DNA of 64,000 nt from Mailhella massiliensis (GTDB taxonomy: Bacteria; Desulfobacterota; Desulfovibrionia; Desulfovibrionales; Desulfovibrionaceae). The number at the start of each line of letters is the position of its first letter. The stretch's first letter is position 1. The notes under the pieces are model-generated. The model did no database searches. It was not told the origin of the DNA and was given only the letters and a program-made list of their open reading frames with translations. The translations under genes and the position numbers were made by a program. Below are positions 53,133 to 61,976 of the stretch, one piece after another. Location of the stretch: assembly GCF_900155525.1 (NCBI RefSeq), contig NZ_LT706942.1, forward strand, positions 1 through 64,000, written 5' to 3'.

Positions 53133-54326
53133 CTACAGCCTGGTGCGGAAGTCCTCGTAGCTGAAGGTGCGGGTAACGCGGCGCTGGTCGGTTTCCGAAT
53201 CCCAGATGGCGATGGAGGGCAGGCGGAGTCCGTTGAAGGTATTGGTCTTCACCATGCTGTAGATGGCCATGTCCAGAAAGACGAGCCTGTCGCCGGGCTT
53301 CAGCTCCTCATCAAAGGAATATTCGCCGATGACGTCGCCCGCAAGGCAGGATTTGCCCGCAAGGCGGCAGGTGAACTTCTTTTCTTCCGCTTCTCCTGCG
53401 CCGATGATGTTGGGGCGGTAGGGCATTTCCAGAACGTCGGGCATGTGGCAGGCGGCGGAGGCATCGAGAATGGCGATGGGCATGTCGGCCTGCACCACGT
53501 CGAGCACCGTGGCGACGAGTACGCCTGCGTTGAGGGCCACGGCTTCACCGGGTTCCAGATAGACCTGCACGTCATAGGTATCCCGCACATGTTCGATGCA
53601 GCGGCACAGAAGCTCGATGTCGTAATCGGCGCGGGTGATGTGGTGGCCGCCGCCGAAATTGATCCATTTCATGCCGGAAAAATACGCGCCGAAATGTTTT
53701 TCCACGGCTTTGAGCGTGCGTTCCAGGCTGTCGGCATTCTGTTCGCACAGGGTATGGAAATGCAGGCCGCTTATGCCGTCCAGGGCGTGCTGGTCCTTTT
53801 CCAGTTCGGCATGGAAGGCGGCCGGGCGTATGCCGAGGCGGGAACCGGGCGAACAGGGATCATAAATGGGAACGGCCCCTTCGGAGTGTTCCGGGTTGAG
53901 GCGGAGCCCGCATTCTATATCCACGCCGCGTTCACGGGAAGCCCTCTCCACCATGGGGCGGAATTTCTTCCACTGGGCGAAGGAGTTGAACACGATATGG
54001 TCGGCATAGCGCAGGGTTTCCGCAAGTTCCTCTTCGCTCCATGCTGCGGCGAAGGCGTGCACTTCCCCGCAGAAGTCTTCCTTTGCCAGCCTCGCCTCAT
54101 CGGGGGAACTGGCGCAGCAGCCGTAAAGCGGGCCGCGCATGGCGCGGGAAAGCACGGGAAACGTCATCCACTGGGAAAAGCACTTGAGCGCGAGCATGAT
54201 TTTTGCGCCCGTGCGCTTCTGCACGTCGTCGAGAACGGCGGCGTTTTTTCTGAGCAGAGCAAGATCGGTGACGAAGCAGGGGGAGGGCCAGGATTCGGGG
54301 CGGAGTCTGGAAAGGTATTCGTTCAT
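53133..54326 (-). CDS. nspC: carboxynorspermidine/carboxyspermidine decarboxylase
   Basis: This 397-residue PLP enzyme has the alanine-racemase-type fold III. It starts PSPCFVTDLALLRKNAAVLDDVQKRTGAKIMLALKCFSQW, in which the Lys of LALKCF is the PLP lysine. It continues with GLRLNPEHSEG, SRLGIR, GLHFHTLCEQN, NFGGGHHITRADYD and CLAGDVIGEYSF. It decarboxylates carboxyspermidine (or carboxynorspermidine) to the triamine, the last step of this route. No clear ribosome site precedes the ATG. The slyX-like gene ends 35 bases upstream in the same direction. Confidence 0.93.
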   Translation of the reverse strand: MNEYLSRLRPESWPSPCFVTDLALLRKNAAVLDDVQKRTGAKIMLALKCFSQWMTFPVLSRAMRGPLYGCCASSPDEARLAKEDFCGEVHAFAAAWSEEELAETLRYADHIVFNSFAQWKKFRPMVERASRERGVDIECGLRLNPEHSEGAVPIYDPCSPGSRLGIRPAAFHAELEKDQHALDGISGLHFHTLCEQNADSLERTLKAVEKHFGAYFSGMKWINFGGGHHITRADYDIELLCRCIEHVRDTYDVQVYLEPGEAVALNAGVLVATVLDVVQADMPIAILDASAACHMPDVLEMPYRPNIIGAGEAEEKKFTCRLAGKSCLAGDVIGEYSFDEELKPGDRLVFLDMAIYSMVKTNTFNGLRLPSIAIWDSETDQRRVTRTFSYEDFRTRL

Positions 54327-54361
54327 GGCGGCGGGGGTTGAGCCGGCAAAGTTGCGCCCGA

Positions 54362-54586
54362 TCAGTAGCGCTCCGGCATGTAGTGCGGGGGAAGGGTATT
54401 GGCGGGAGCGTTTCCGTCCGAGGCTTCAAGCAGGGCGGAGACGTTTTCTTCCAGTCCGGCAAGGCGTTTTTCCAGCGCATCAAGCTGGGCCTGCTGACCC
54501 GTGAGGGCTTCGTTGAGCTGGCCGAGCAGTTTTTCCTGAAAATACGCCAGTTCTTCCAGCCGGGCTATCTGTTCTTCAACGGTCAT
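54362..54586 (-). CDS. slyX: SlyX-family small coiled-coil protein
   Basis: This 74-residue protein has the SlyX pattern: MTVEEQIARLEELAYFQEKLLGQLNEALTGQQAQLDALEKRLAGLEE, a heptad-rich coiled coil, then a Pro-rich tail ending PPHYMPERY, which matches the SlyX C-terminus. SlyX function is unknown. GGGAGG lies 4 bases before this ATG; the open frame extends upstream to 54691 but without a ribosome site. It sits between the two carboxyspermidine genes and is probably co-transcribed. Confidence 0.85.
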   Translation of the reverse strand: MTVEEQIARLEELAYFQEKLLGQLNEALTGQQAQLDALEKRLAGLEENVSALLEASDGNAPANTLPPHYMPERY

Positions 54587-54802
54587 GACGCCTCCCGTAA
54601 CGGAGTTTCCTTTGCGGCATCGTCGGCACGGCGCGCCTGTAAGGTATCTGCATGCCTTTGAAAGGCCGGTCTCAAAAAGGGGCGGCAGCATTTTGCCGGA
54701 GACGGCCGCACAAGGAGGCAGCGTGAAAAAGAAGCCGGACGCGAATGACGGCGGACGCCCCCGGAAGGAGGCGTTGCCCGTACATACGCGCCCGGCCGCA
54801 GA

Positions 54803-55999
54803 TTACAGGGCAGGTTCCGTGACCTTCCAGGGCAGACCGTACTTGCCGAGTTCTTCCAGGAAGGGATCGGGGTCCATCTGTTCCATGTTCCATACGCCGG
54901 GCTTGTTCCACTTGCCGGTGACCATCATCATGGCGCCCACCATGGCGGGTACGCCCGTGGTGTAGGAAATGGCCTGCGAACCCAGCTCATGGTAGCATTC
55001 CTGATGGTCGCAGATGTTGTAGATGTACACGGTGCGTTCCTTGCCGTCCTTCACGCCGCGCATGAGGCAGCCGATGCACGTCTTGCCCACGGTACGCGGG
55101 CCGAGGGAGGCGGGATCGGGCAGGAGTTTGGCCAGGAACTGGAGGGGAACGATGTCGTGGCCCTGGAACTTCACCGGTTCGATACCGATGAGGCCCACGT
55201 TCTTGAACACCTGCAGGTGGTTCAGATACGCGTCGCCGAAGGTCATCCAGAAACGGGCGCGGCGTATGCCACGGAGGTTCTGCACCAGCGATTCCAGCTC
55301 TTCATGATACATGAGGTAGCAGTTGCGCTTGCCGATGCCTTCGGGGAAGTCGAAGTTCATCTTCCAGGAAAGGGGATCGGTTTCCACCCATTCGCCGCGT
55401 TCCCAGTAGCGGCCCTTGGCCGACACTTCGCGCAGGTTGATTTCCGGGTTGAAGTTGGTGGCGAACGGCAGGCCGTGGTCGCCCGCGTTGGCGTCGATGA
55501 TGTCCAGAACGTGGATTTCATCCAGCAGGTGCTTCTGGGCGTAGGCGCAGAACACGTTGGTCACGCCGGGGTCGAAGCCGGAGCCGAGCAGGGCGCAGAG
55601 TCCGGCATCCTTGAATTTCTGCTGGTAGGCCCACTGCCATTTGTATTCGAAATGCGCGTCGTTCGGCGGTTCGTAGTTGGCGGTGTCCAGATAGTTCACG
55701 CCCGCTTCAAGGCAGGCGTCCATGATGTGCAGATCCTGATAGGGCAGGGCGATGTTCATGACGAGGTCGGGCTGCACGCGGCGGATGAGAGCCGTGAGTT
55801 CGGCCACGTTGTCGGCGTCCACCTGAGCGGTTTCAATGTCGCGGCCGTAGCGTTCCTTCACGCTTGCGGCGATGGCGTCGCATTTGGATTTCGTGCGGCT
55901 CGCCAGCACGATTTCGGTAAAGACTTCAGCGGCCTGCGCGCACTTGTGCGTGGCGACGGAACTGACGCCGCCGGCGCCGATGATCAGCACTTTTGCCAT
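54803..55999 (-). CDS. carboxynorspermidine/carboxyspermidine synthase (saccharopine-dehydrogenase-like)
   Basis: This 398-residue NADPH enzyme joins putrescine (or diaminopropane) and aspartate semialdehyde. The N-terminal Rossmann motif is VLIIGAGGVSSVATHKCAQ, followed by EIVLASRTKSKCDAI, NIALPYQDLHIMDACLEAGVNYLDTANYEP and LLGSGFDPGVTNVFCAYAQKHLLDEIHVLDIIDANAGDHG. The series is characteristic of the LYS1-like carboxynorspermidine synthases. AAGGAG precedes the ATG. With the decarboxylase downstream and arginine decarboxylase upstream it forms an S-adenosylmethionine-independent spermidine pathway. Confidence 0.93.
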   Translation of the reverse strand: MAKVLIIGAGGVSSVATHKCAQAAEVFTEIVLASRTKSKCDAIAASVKERYGRDIETAQVDADNVAELTALIRRVQPDLVMNIALPYQDLHIMDACLEAGVNYLDTANYEPPNDAHFEYKWQWAYQQKFKDAGLCALLGSGFDPGVTNVFCAYAQKHLLDEIHVLDIIDANAGDHGLPFATNFNPEINLREVSAKGRYWERGEWVETDPLSWKMNFDFPEGIGKRNCYLMYHEELESLVQNLRGIRRARFWMTFGDAYLNHLQVFKNVGLIGIEPVKFQGHDIVPLQFLAKLLPDPASLGPRTVGKTCIGCLMRGVKDGKERTVYIYNICDHQECYHELGSQAISYTTGVPAMVGAMMMVTGKWNKPGVWNMEQMDPDPFLEELGKYGLPWKVTEPAL

Positions 56000-56104
56000 G
56001 TTCTTGCTCCTTGCAGCATGAAGGCCTCAGCGGCGGATTTGCCGTGCTGAAACCTTAGTGAAAAAGGGGAGAACGAGGTTCTCGGCCGGGGGTGGTAAGG
56101 GGAT

Positions 56105-56126
56105 GGGCCGGAGAAGACTCCGGCCC
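56105..56126 (-). terminator. hairpin past the arginine decarboxylase gene
   Basis: GGGCCGGAG (56105-56113) and CTCCGGCCC (56118-56126) form a perfect 9-bp stem with an AAGA loop, 35 bases beyond the stop. No T-run follows on the minus strand, so it may attenuate rather than end transcription into the synthase gene. Confidence 0.5.
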
Positions 56127-56160
56127 GCAGATTCCCTGTTCCGGCAAAAAGGCCGGAGGA

Positions 56161-58080
56161 TTAGCGTTCAAAGTAGGTGTAGCCGCGCAGGCCGTCTTCA
56201 AAGGCCTGCATGAGCTGGTAGCGCTGGGCGGGGGTGATGCGGTTTTCGCGCACGGCCCTTTCCGCGGATTTGCGTATGCCTACCAGCACGCGGTGCGGAT
56301 CGTATTCCACATAGGCGAGAATATCGGAAACGGAGTCGCCGTCGATTTCACGCACGAAGTCGTAGCTGCCGTCTTCCTGAATGCGTACGGAAACCACGTT
56401 GGTATCGCCTAGAAGGTTGTGCAGGTCGCCCAGCGTTTCCTGGTAGGCTCCCACAAGGAAGGTACCCAGATAGTATTCCTCTCCGTCCTTCAGGGGGTGC
56501 AGCTCCAGCGTGGTCTTCAGGCCCTGGGGGTCGATGAAGTGGGAGATACGGCCGTCGCTGTCGCAGGTGAGGTCGGAGAGAATGCCCTGTCTTTCGGGGA
56601 ACTCCTCCAGCCTGTGGATGGGCATGACCGGGAAGAGCTGGTCGATGGCCCAGCTGTCCGGCAGCGACTGGAATACGCTGAAGTTGCAGTAATAGATGTC
56701 GGCCAGCATGGAGTCGATTTCATGCAGTTCCTTGGGGATGTACTTCACGCGGTTCTTTTCTTCGGAAAGCACGCGCATGATGGCCCAGAAGAAGCGTTCG
56801 GCAAGCGTTCTCTGACGCAGAGTGACGCGGCCGGTGATGAAGAGCTGGCGCATTTCATCGTAGTAGTAGATGGCGTCGTTGTAGGCTTCCTGCAGGTTGC
56901 GCGGATTGATGTTCTGAAGCGTTTCCCTCAGGTTGCGCACGGGTTCGGGCGTATCTTCCGGCAGTTCCTCGGGCAGGCTCCCCACTTCGATGAGGCTCAC
57001 GTCGAGCACGTTGAAGAGCAGGATGGAATAGTAGGCCACCGTGGCGCGGCCCGATTCCGTGACGATGTGCGGGTGCGCTATGCCCTGCGCGTCGAGAATG
57101 GTCATGACGGCTTCCACCACGTCGGTGCAGTATTCCATCATGGTGTAGTTGCGGGAGCTGACGTAGTTGGTGTGCGAACCGTCGTAGTCCACGGCGAGGC
57201 CGCCGCCGAGATCGAGGTAGCCCATGGCCGCGCCTTCCTGCACGAGGCTTGCGTAGATGCGCGTGGCTTCCATGACGGCGGCGCGGATGTCGCGGATGTT
57301 CGGAACCTGGGATCCCAGGTGATAGTGCATGAGCTTCAGGGTGTCGAGCATGTCGTGGTCTTTAAGAATATCCACGACGTCCACGATCTGCGCGGAGGTG
57401 AGGCCGAAGGCGGAGCGTTCGCCGCCCGATTCCGACCAGTGGCCGCTGGCCTTGGTGGTGAGCTTGACGCGCACGCCGATCTGAGGGCGTATGCCCATGC
57501 GCTTGGCTTCATCGAGAATGACTTCCAGCTCGCCGGGCATTTCCAGCACGAAGATGACGTTGAAGCCCATGCTGAGCGCGTGCAGGCCGAGGTCGATGAA
57601 TTCTTCGTCCTTGTAGCCGTTGCAGATGAGGCAGGCTTCGCGGCTTTTGAGCTGGCTGATGGCCGCGATGAGTTCCGCCTTGGAACCCACTTCGAGGCCG
57701 TGATGATAGGCGGCGCCGTACTGGGTGATTTTTTCCACCACCTGCTGCTGCTGATTCACCTTGATGGGAAACACGCCGCGATAGTCGCCTTTATAGCCGA
57801 GTTCGCTGATGGCGGAGCGGAACGTCTGGTGCAGAAGGGAAATCTGAGAATCGAGGATGTTTTCGATGCGGAGCAGGACGGGCAGATCATAGCCGCGGGC
57901 CTTGAGCTCGTGGATGATTTCCAGCACGCTGACTTCAGGGCCGCCTTCACGCCCGAAGGGGCGGATGACCACCTCGCCTTTGGAAGAAATGTCGAAATAC
58001 CCGGAACTCCAGTTGCGGATGCCGTACAAATCGACGGAATCCTCCACGGTCCACTTCTGCATAGATTTCTTTTTGGCCAA
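56161..58080 (-). CDS. speA: biosynthetic arginine decarboxylase
   Basis: This 639-residue PLP enzyme of the SpeA type turns arginine into agmatine, the first step to putrescine. It shows WSSGYFDISSKGEVVIRP at the N-terminus, the PLP-lysine block GVFPIKVNQQQQVVEKI, HYHLGSQVPNIRDIR, LDLGGGLAVDYDG and VTESGRATVAYYSILLFNVLDVS. Length fits (E. coli SpeA, 658). The start codon appears to be TTG at 58080, with AGGA and GGAG just upstream; an in-frame ATG at 58062 (MQKW) has no ribosome site. Agmatine-to-putrescine enzymes are not in the window. Confidence 0.95.
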   Translation of the reverse strand: MAKKKSMQKWTVEDSVDLYGIRNWSSGYFDISSKGEVVIRPFGREGGPEVSVLEIIHELKARGYDLPVLLRIENILDSQISLLHQTFRSAISELGYKGDYRGVFPIKVNQQQQVVEKITQYGAAYHHGLEVGSKAELIAAISQLKSREACLICNGYKDEEFIDLGLHALSMGFNVIFVLEMPGELEVILDEAKRMGIRPQIGVRVKLTTKASGHWSESGGERSAFGLTSAQIVDVVDILKDHDMLDTLKLMHYHLGSQVPNIRDIRAAVMEATRIYASLVQEGAAMGYLDLGGGLAVDYDGSHTNYVSSRNYTMMEYCTDVVEAVMTILDAQGIAHPHIVTESGRATVAYYSILLFNVLDVSLIEVGSLPEELPEDTPEPVRNLRETLQNINPRNLQEAYNDAIYYYDEMRQLFITGRVTLRQRTLAERFFWAIMRVLSEEKNRVKYIPKELHEIDSMLADIYYCNFSVFQSLPDSWAIDQLFPVMPIHRLEEFPERQGILSDLTCDSDGRISHFIDPQGLKTTLELHPLKDGEEYYLGTFLVGAYQETLGDLHNLLGDTNVVSVRIQEDGSYDFVREIDGDSVSDILAYVEYDPHRVLVGIRKSAERAVRENRITPAQRYQLMQAFEDGLRGYTYFER

Positions 58081-58416
58081 CGATCCTGACTCCTTATGAA
58101 AGAAAAAATAGAGGGAACGGTAATGACTCCGGGTTGCCCTTTTTCCTGCGCAGGGGCATGATGAGAAACGGGTACTTCATCCTTAGAGAGTGCCCCCCCC
58201 CTTGTCAAGGACAATCCTCGGAAGGCGGCTGTCTGTAACGATATTTTCATATTCGGACCTTTTTTTCCATGGTCTTTTCCCTGTGGAAAAAGAGGCGTTC
58301 CGCGGCGGGGATGAAGTGCGGAAGAGTCCTGTCTCCGGCGGTGAAACGGCGCCGGAAACGGAAAGCTTTCCGTTTCGTTGTCGGCCGGGAAACAGATTTT
58401 TCAGGAGGTTGCGGCC
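58081..58416. other. 336-base divergent region between speA and dinB
   Basis: No gene seen. It must contain the speA promoter (minus) and the promoter for the polymerase gene (plus). No LexA-type palindrome or other operator could be recognised with confidence. The AGGAGG of the polymerase gene lies at 58403-58408. Confidence 0.55.
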
Positions 58417-59670
58417 TTGTTTCGCCCCGGGCGCTGGATCATGCACATGGATATGGACGCCTTTTTCGCATCCATTGAGCAGCTCGACAATCCCGATCTG
58501 CGGGGACAGCCCGTGGTGGTGGGCGGGGAACACCGTGGCGTGGTGAGCACCTGCTCCTACGAGGCTCGCCGTTTCGGCATCCGCTCCGCCATGCCCGTTG
58601 CCGAGGCGAGGAGACGCTGCCCCCATGCCGTGTACCTCAGGCCGAGAATGCGGCGCTATGCGGAAATGTCCGCTCTGGTGCGTGAAACCATTGCGCGCTT
58701 TTCTCCCAGGGTGGAAATGGCGTCGGTGGATGAGGCCTATCTCGACGCCACGGGGCTTGAACGGCTGTTCGGTCCTGTGGAGGACATGGGCCGCAGCCTC
58801 AAGGCTGCAGTGAAGGAGGCCACGGGAGGCCTGACCTGCTCCGTGGGCATAGCCCCGGTGAAGTTTCTGGCAAAAATCGCCTCCGAGCAGCGTAAGCCCG
58901 ACGGCCTTTTTCTTCTTGCCCCCGAAGAGGTTTCCGCTTTTCTGGCCGCGCTTCCCGTTACGGCCGTGCCCGGAGTAGGGCGGCATTTTGCCGCGGAACT
59001 TGCCCGCATGGGGGTGAGGCGCTGCGCCGACGTCTCGCGCTACGGGGAAGACTTCTGGCGGAAACGCTACGGCAAGGCAGGCGCCGTGCTGTGGGAAAGA
59101 GCCCACGGCGATGATCCCCGGGAAGTGGTGCCGTATTCTCCCCCCAAGTCGGAAAGCGCGGAAGTGACGCTGGATGAGGATACGCTGGATAAGGAACTTT
59201 TGCGTACCTGGCTTTTGCGTCATGCCGAAAGGGTGGGGGCCTCGCTCCGGCGGCAGGGGCTTGCCGGGCGCACGGTGACCTTGAAGATAAAATATGCCGA
59301 CTTTCATCAGATCACGCGGCAGGTCACGCTGGAGCGCAGAATATGCAGCACCGAGGCCATTTACGAAACGGCCCGCGCCATTCTCGACCATCTGGAACTG
59401 GAAGGCCGGGTGCGCCTTGTGGGTGTGGGCGTTTCCGGCTTTGAAGCCGGAGCCCCGACACAGCTCTCCCTCATGCCGGAAAAGGAGGCCGAAGGGGAAG
59501 AGGAAAAAAGGCGCGACAGACTGAACCGGGCCGTGGATGCGCTGCGTTCCCGCTACGGCGGCGGGGTCGTGGTGCGGGGAAGACTTTTTGAAGGCCGCGG
59601 GGAAGAGGACGCGCGTGCCGCGGTTCAGGCCGAGCGGGCCGAAGCCCGCAGAATACGGGAAAAACACTGA
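58417..59670 (+). CDS. dinB: DNA polymerase IV (Y-family translesion polymerase)
   Basis: This 417-residue Y-family polymerase has IMHMDMDAFFASIEQLDNPDLRGQPVVVGG at the N-terminus with the first catalytic Asp. The SVDEAYLDATG block carries the second catalytic acids, and CSVGIAPVKFLAKIASEQRKPDG and AVPGVGRHFAAELARMGVRRCADV (helix-hairpin-helix) follow. The little-finger domain lies at the C-terminus. It copies past damaged bases with low fidelity. The start is a TTG 8 bases after AGGAGG; a TTG at 58378 lies before that site. No beta-clamp motif was verified at the C-terminal end. Confidence 0.94.
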   Translation: MFRPGRWIMHMDMDAFFASIEQLDNPDLRGQPVVVGGEHRGVVSTCSYEARRFGIRSAMPVAEARRRCPHAVYLRPRMRRYAEMSALVRETIARFSPRVEMASVDEAYLDATGLERLFGPVEDMGRSLKAAVKEATGGLTCSVGIAPVKFLAKIASEQRKPDGLFLLAPEEVSAFLAALPVTAVPGVGRHFAAELARMGVRRCADVSRYGEDFWRKRYGKAGAVLWERAHGDDPREVVPYSPPKSESAEVTLDEDTLDKELLRTWLLRHAERVGASLRRQGLAGRTVTLKIKYADFHQITRQVTLERRICSTEAIYETARAILDHLELEGRVRLVGVGVSGFEAGAPTQLSLMPEKEAEGEEEKRRDRLNRAVDALRSRYGGGVVVRGRLFEGRGEEDARAAVQAERAEARRIREKH

Positions 59671-60109
59671 CGGCGCGCCCGAAGCGTCGACACGGATGCG
59701 GCGGAAACGGAATATGCCCGCCGCTCTTCTGCCGCGCGTTTTTTCTGTGGGAATGCTGTCGTAACGGACAGAAGAGCTGCCTCTTGCGCGTTTTCGGAAA
59801 GGCAGAAGGTAAGGGCTGCCGGCGCAGCTTTCAGATGCCGGGATATTTCCGGGAGGAGCGCCTGTTGAACCGCCTGCGGCATGATTTGAGGCTCAGGAGG
59901 TTAAAAGGACGCGACCCGTCATGGCAGGTAAGGGGATGGCGGGTCGCGGCGGGGCACGGATGTTGTTGTCCGGAAGGAATCGTGGCCGGGTCGCCGCTTC
60001 CGTTTCTCAGAGTCGGAAGAAAAGCGGAAGCGCGACCGGAGGGCGGGAAACCTCGCCCCGCAGGCAGGGAATATGACCCGGAGCCGCTTCGGGCGGCTCC
60101 GGGAGCAGG
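59671..60109. other. 439-base gap between convergent dinB and arylsulfotransferase genes
   Basis: No coding sequence is supported. A GCGACCCG/CGGGTCGC inverted repeat (about 59910-59946) and the hairpin at 60077-60103 are the only visible structures. Confidence 0.55.
60077..60103 (-). terminator. hairpin past the arylsulfotransferase gene
   Basis: CCCGGAGCCGC (60077-60087) pairs with GCGGCTCCGGG (60093-60103) across a TTCGG loop, starting 7 bases beyond the stop on the minus strand. The T-run is absent, so the termination strength is unclear. Confidence 0.6.
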
Positions 60110-61498
60110 TTACTTCGTTTCAGGGTTTTCGCGGTAGGCGATGGGCTGAGGCCAGGGGTTCTGCTTGGCGCGGGCGTAACCGGACTTGAAGGGTTCCATT
60201 TCCCACAGACGCACGATGGAGGGATCGATCGGCACGCCGTGAGAGAGGTCCTTGCCCTGGAAGGCGGGGTAATCTTTGGCGTAGCGGTAGACGCGGTGGA
60301 TCATGTTCTTCATGTGGCCTTCCTTGATGATGTGGGACGTGGTGCTGTAGAGCACGTCGGTGTCGTCAAGGTAGTTGACGGTACGGCCGTCCTGCAGCCA
60401 GGGGCAGACGAATTCCCACACCACGCGGGGCTGAGGTCCGGGAGTGACTTCGAAGATCTGGCCGGAGCCGGTGGAGCAGATGAGGGTGTTGCCGTTGGGC
60501 AGGCGCTGCACGGAGCTCTGGTAGGGAGAGGTGAAGTTCTGCGGGTTGTGGGACTCGTAGGACCATACGATCTTTCCGGTTTCAATATCCACTTCCAGAG
60601 CGCGGGAACGGTTGCCCTTGGGGCGGAACCAGCCGTTGTCGTGGATGAGGATGTGCTTGCCTTCGTTGATGAAGGTGCCGCAGTGGGGTCCGAAGAGCTG
60701 CTGATCGCCGTCGTCCAGCCAGCCGGGCTTGCGGCCGCGCAGATGGGTGGAAGGGTTGCCCCAGCGGTAGATGAGCTTGCCGGTCTTGCGGTCGACGATG
60801 ACGAATTCGCCGAAGTTGCGGCAGGTCATGCACACGCGGTCATGGATGGGGTCGTAGTCCACGGCGTTGAAATGCACCCAGTCCACGGTGGAGAAGTAGT
60901 GGGCCGCCGGGGGCAGAATGTAGTTCAGGTTGAATTCGTCGGGGGCGTCGCCCACATGATCCCAGAGGTGCCATTCCCAGACGACGTTGTTGTCCTTGTC
61001 GATTTCCATCAGATAGTCGAGGAAGAGCCCCTTGTGCTGTTTGCCTTCGAACCATTCGCCGTCTTCGGGAAGGGTGCCGGGAATGCGGCCCTTGGCATAG
61101 GCTTCCTCGTTGCTTTTCTTTTCAAGGCAGATGACGATGGTGTTGCCGTTGGGCATGGGGCAGAAGGCGTGGGAAAGCACCTGCTGGGTTTCGTGGTCGT
61201 TCTTGATGTAGCGCTGGAGCAGGTTGCCGTCCCAGTCGTAGCGTTCGAAGCCGCCCGTGGTGCCGGCGAAAAGCACGGCCTGATTCGGCACGCGGATACC
61301 GCGGACAAGGTCGCCGTTGGGCATGAGGTGAGCGAACAGGCCGGGGAAGTAGTCGGTCTTCCAGGTGTGGACGATTTCACCTTCCATATTGATGAGGTGG
61401 GTCTCGTTCCTGAAATAGGGGCTGAACAAGTTATAACCTTCGCAAACCAGTTCCTTGTCGTAGCGATGAACACCGGTAGGAATGCCGTGTATGGCCAT
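60110..61498 (-). CDS. arylsulfotransferase (aryl-sulfate sulfotransferase family) without signal peptide
   Basis: The product has 462 residues. Propeller repeats carry ASST-like blocks: NGDLVRGIRVPNQAVLFAGTTGGFERYDWDGNLLQRY, SHAFCPMPNGNTIVI, VHFNAVDYDPIHDRVCMTCRNFGEFVIVDRKTGKLIYRWGN (with a conserved His), HILIHDNGWFRPKGNRSRALEVDIETGKIVWSY and QRLPNGNTLICSTGSGQIFEV. Family enzymes move sulfate from one phenol to another. The ATG at 61498 follows AAGGAG by 6 bases. The frame is open further upstream, but the sigma54 promoter lies inside that stretch, so the extension cannot be made from it. Without it there is no export signal, unlike the periplasmic ASST of E. coli. Confidence 0.85.
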   Translation of the reverse strand: MAIHGIPTGVHRYDKELVCEGYNLFSPYFRNETHLINMEGEIVHTWKTDYFPGLFAHLMPNGDLVRGIRVPNQAVLFAGTTGGFERYDWDGNLLQRYIKNDHETQQVLSHAFCPMPNGNTIVICLEKKSNEEAYAKGRIPGTLPEDGEWFEGKQHKGLFLDYLMEIDKDNNVVWEWHLWDHVGDAPDEFNLNYILPPAAHYFSTVDWVHFNAVDYDPIHDRVCMTCRNFGEFVIVDRKTGKLIYRWGNPSTHLRGRKPGWLDDGDQQLFGPHCGTFINEGKHILIHDNGWFRPKGNRSRALEVDIETGKIVWSYESHNPQNFTSPYQSSVQRLPNGNTLICSTGSGQIFEVTPGPQPRVVWEFVCPWLQDGRTVNYLDDTDVLYSTTSHIIKEGHMKNMIHRVYRYAKDYPAFQGKDLSHGVPIDPSIVRLWEMEPFKSGYARAKQNPWPQPIAYRENPETK

Positions 61499-61566
61499 GA
61501 TACGCTCCTTGAAAGTTTTTTGAGGCTCCGTCAGCGGGTGGAGCCGGGGTGACATGCCTCTTATAA

Positions 61567-61582
61567 AGCAAAATGCGTGCCA
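61567..61582 (-). promoter_or_regulatory. sigma54 promoter of the arylsulfotransferase gene
   Basis: On the minus strand the sequence is TGGCAC-GCATT-TTGCT, a full match to the RpoN -24/-12 consensus with correct GG-N10-GC spacing. It is about 70 bases upstream of the start codon at 61498. Confidence 0.9.
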
Positions 61583-61884
61583 TAATTGAATATCAAATAA
61601 AAACAACAAGTTTTGTGAAAAATGCAACTTTTGTTCTGTAAGTGTTTATGGCTGAATATGACAAAAAATGGATATATGAATGCTAAAAAGTGTTATATTT
61701 TTACGAGAGGCGTTTTTCTTGATAAAAATATCATTTGGTAAGAATGCACTTCGGACGGTAATTTTTTTTCATGACAAAAAAAGGAGAGAAAACTCCTTTT
61801 TTTATAATTGGAAATACTAAAAAATAGCAATCGTTCTGGTTGAATATCTTTTCCAACGTATTGATTTTTCAGTTTTTCACAAGT

Positions 61885-61900
61885 TGGCATGAAAAATGCT
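61885..61900 (+). promoter_or_regulatory. sigma54 promoter of the dehydrogenase-transporter operon
   Basis: TGGCAT-GAAAA-ATGCT on the plus strand keeps the invariant GG and GC with 10 bases between; only the first T of TTGC is replaced by A. It ends 76 bases before the ATG at 61977. Confidence 0.8.
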
Positions 61901-61976
61901 TAGGGGCGGATGTTGTCTTCACGGTAATACGCCGGTTTTGAGCCTCAGGGCAGGAAGCGGCATAAGGAGATAGGTT

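Larger units (their letters stand above)
61499..61976. other. divergent AT-rich regulatory region with two sigma54 promoters
   Basis: This 478-base region separates the arylsulfotransferase (-) and dehydrogenase (+) genes. It contains a sigma54 promoter for each (listed separately), a perfect hairpin AAAAAAAGGAG/CTCCTTTTTTT near 61776-61807 between them, and a small palindrome TGATA-AAAA-TATCA at 61720-61733. The stretch 61600-61870 is where activator sites would be expected. Confidence 0.6.

Noticed and set aside
56419-58089. 556-codon plus-strand frame opposite speA
   Set aside because: Antisense shadow; speA shows all PLP-enzyme motifs.
60239-61552. 437-codon plus-strand frame opposite the arylsulfotransferase
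   Set aside because: Antisense shadow with low-complexity Val/Gly/Asp composition and no motif.
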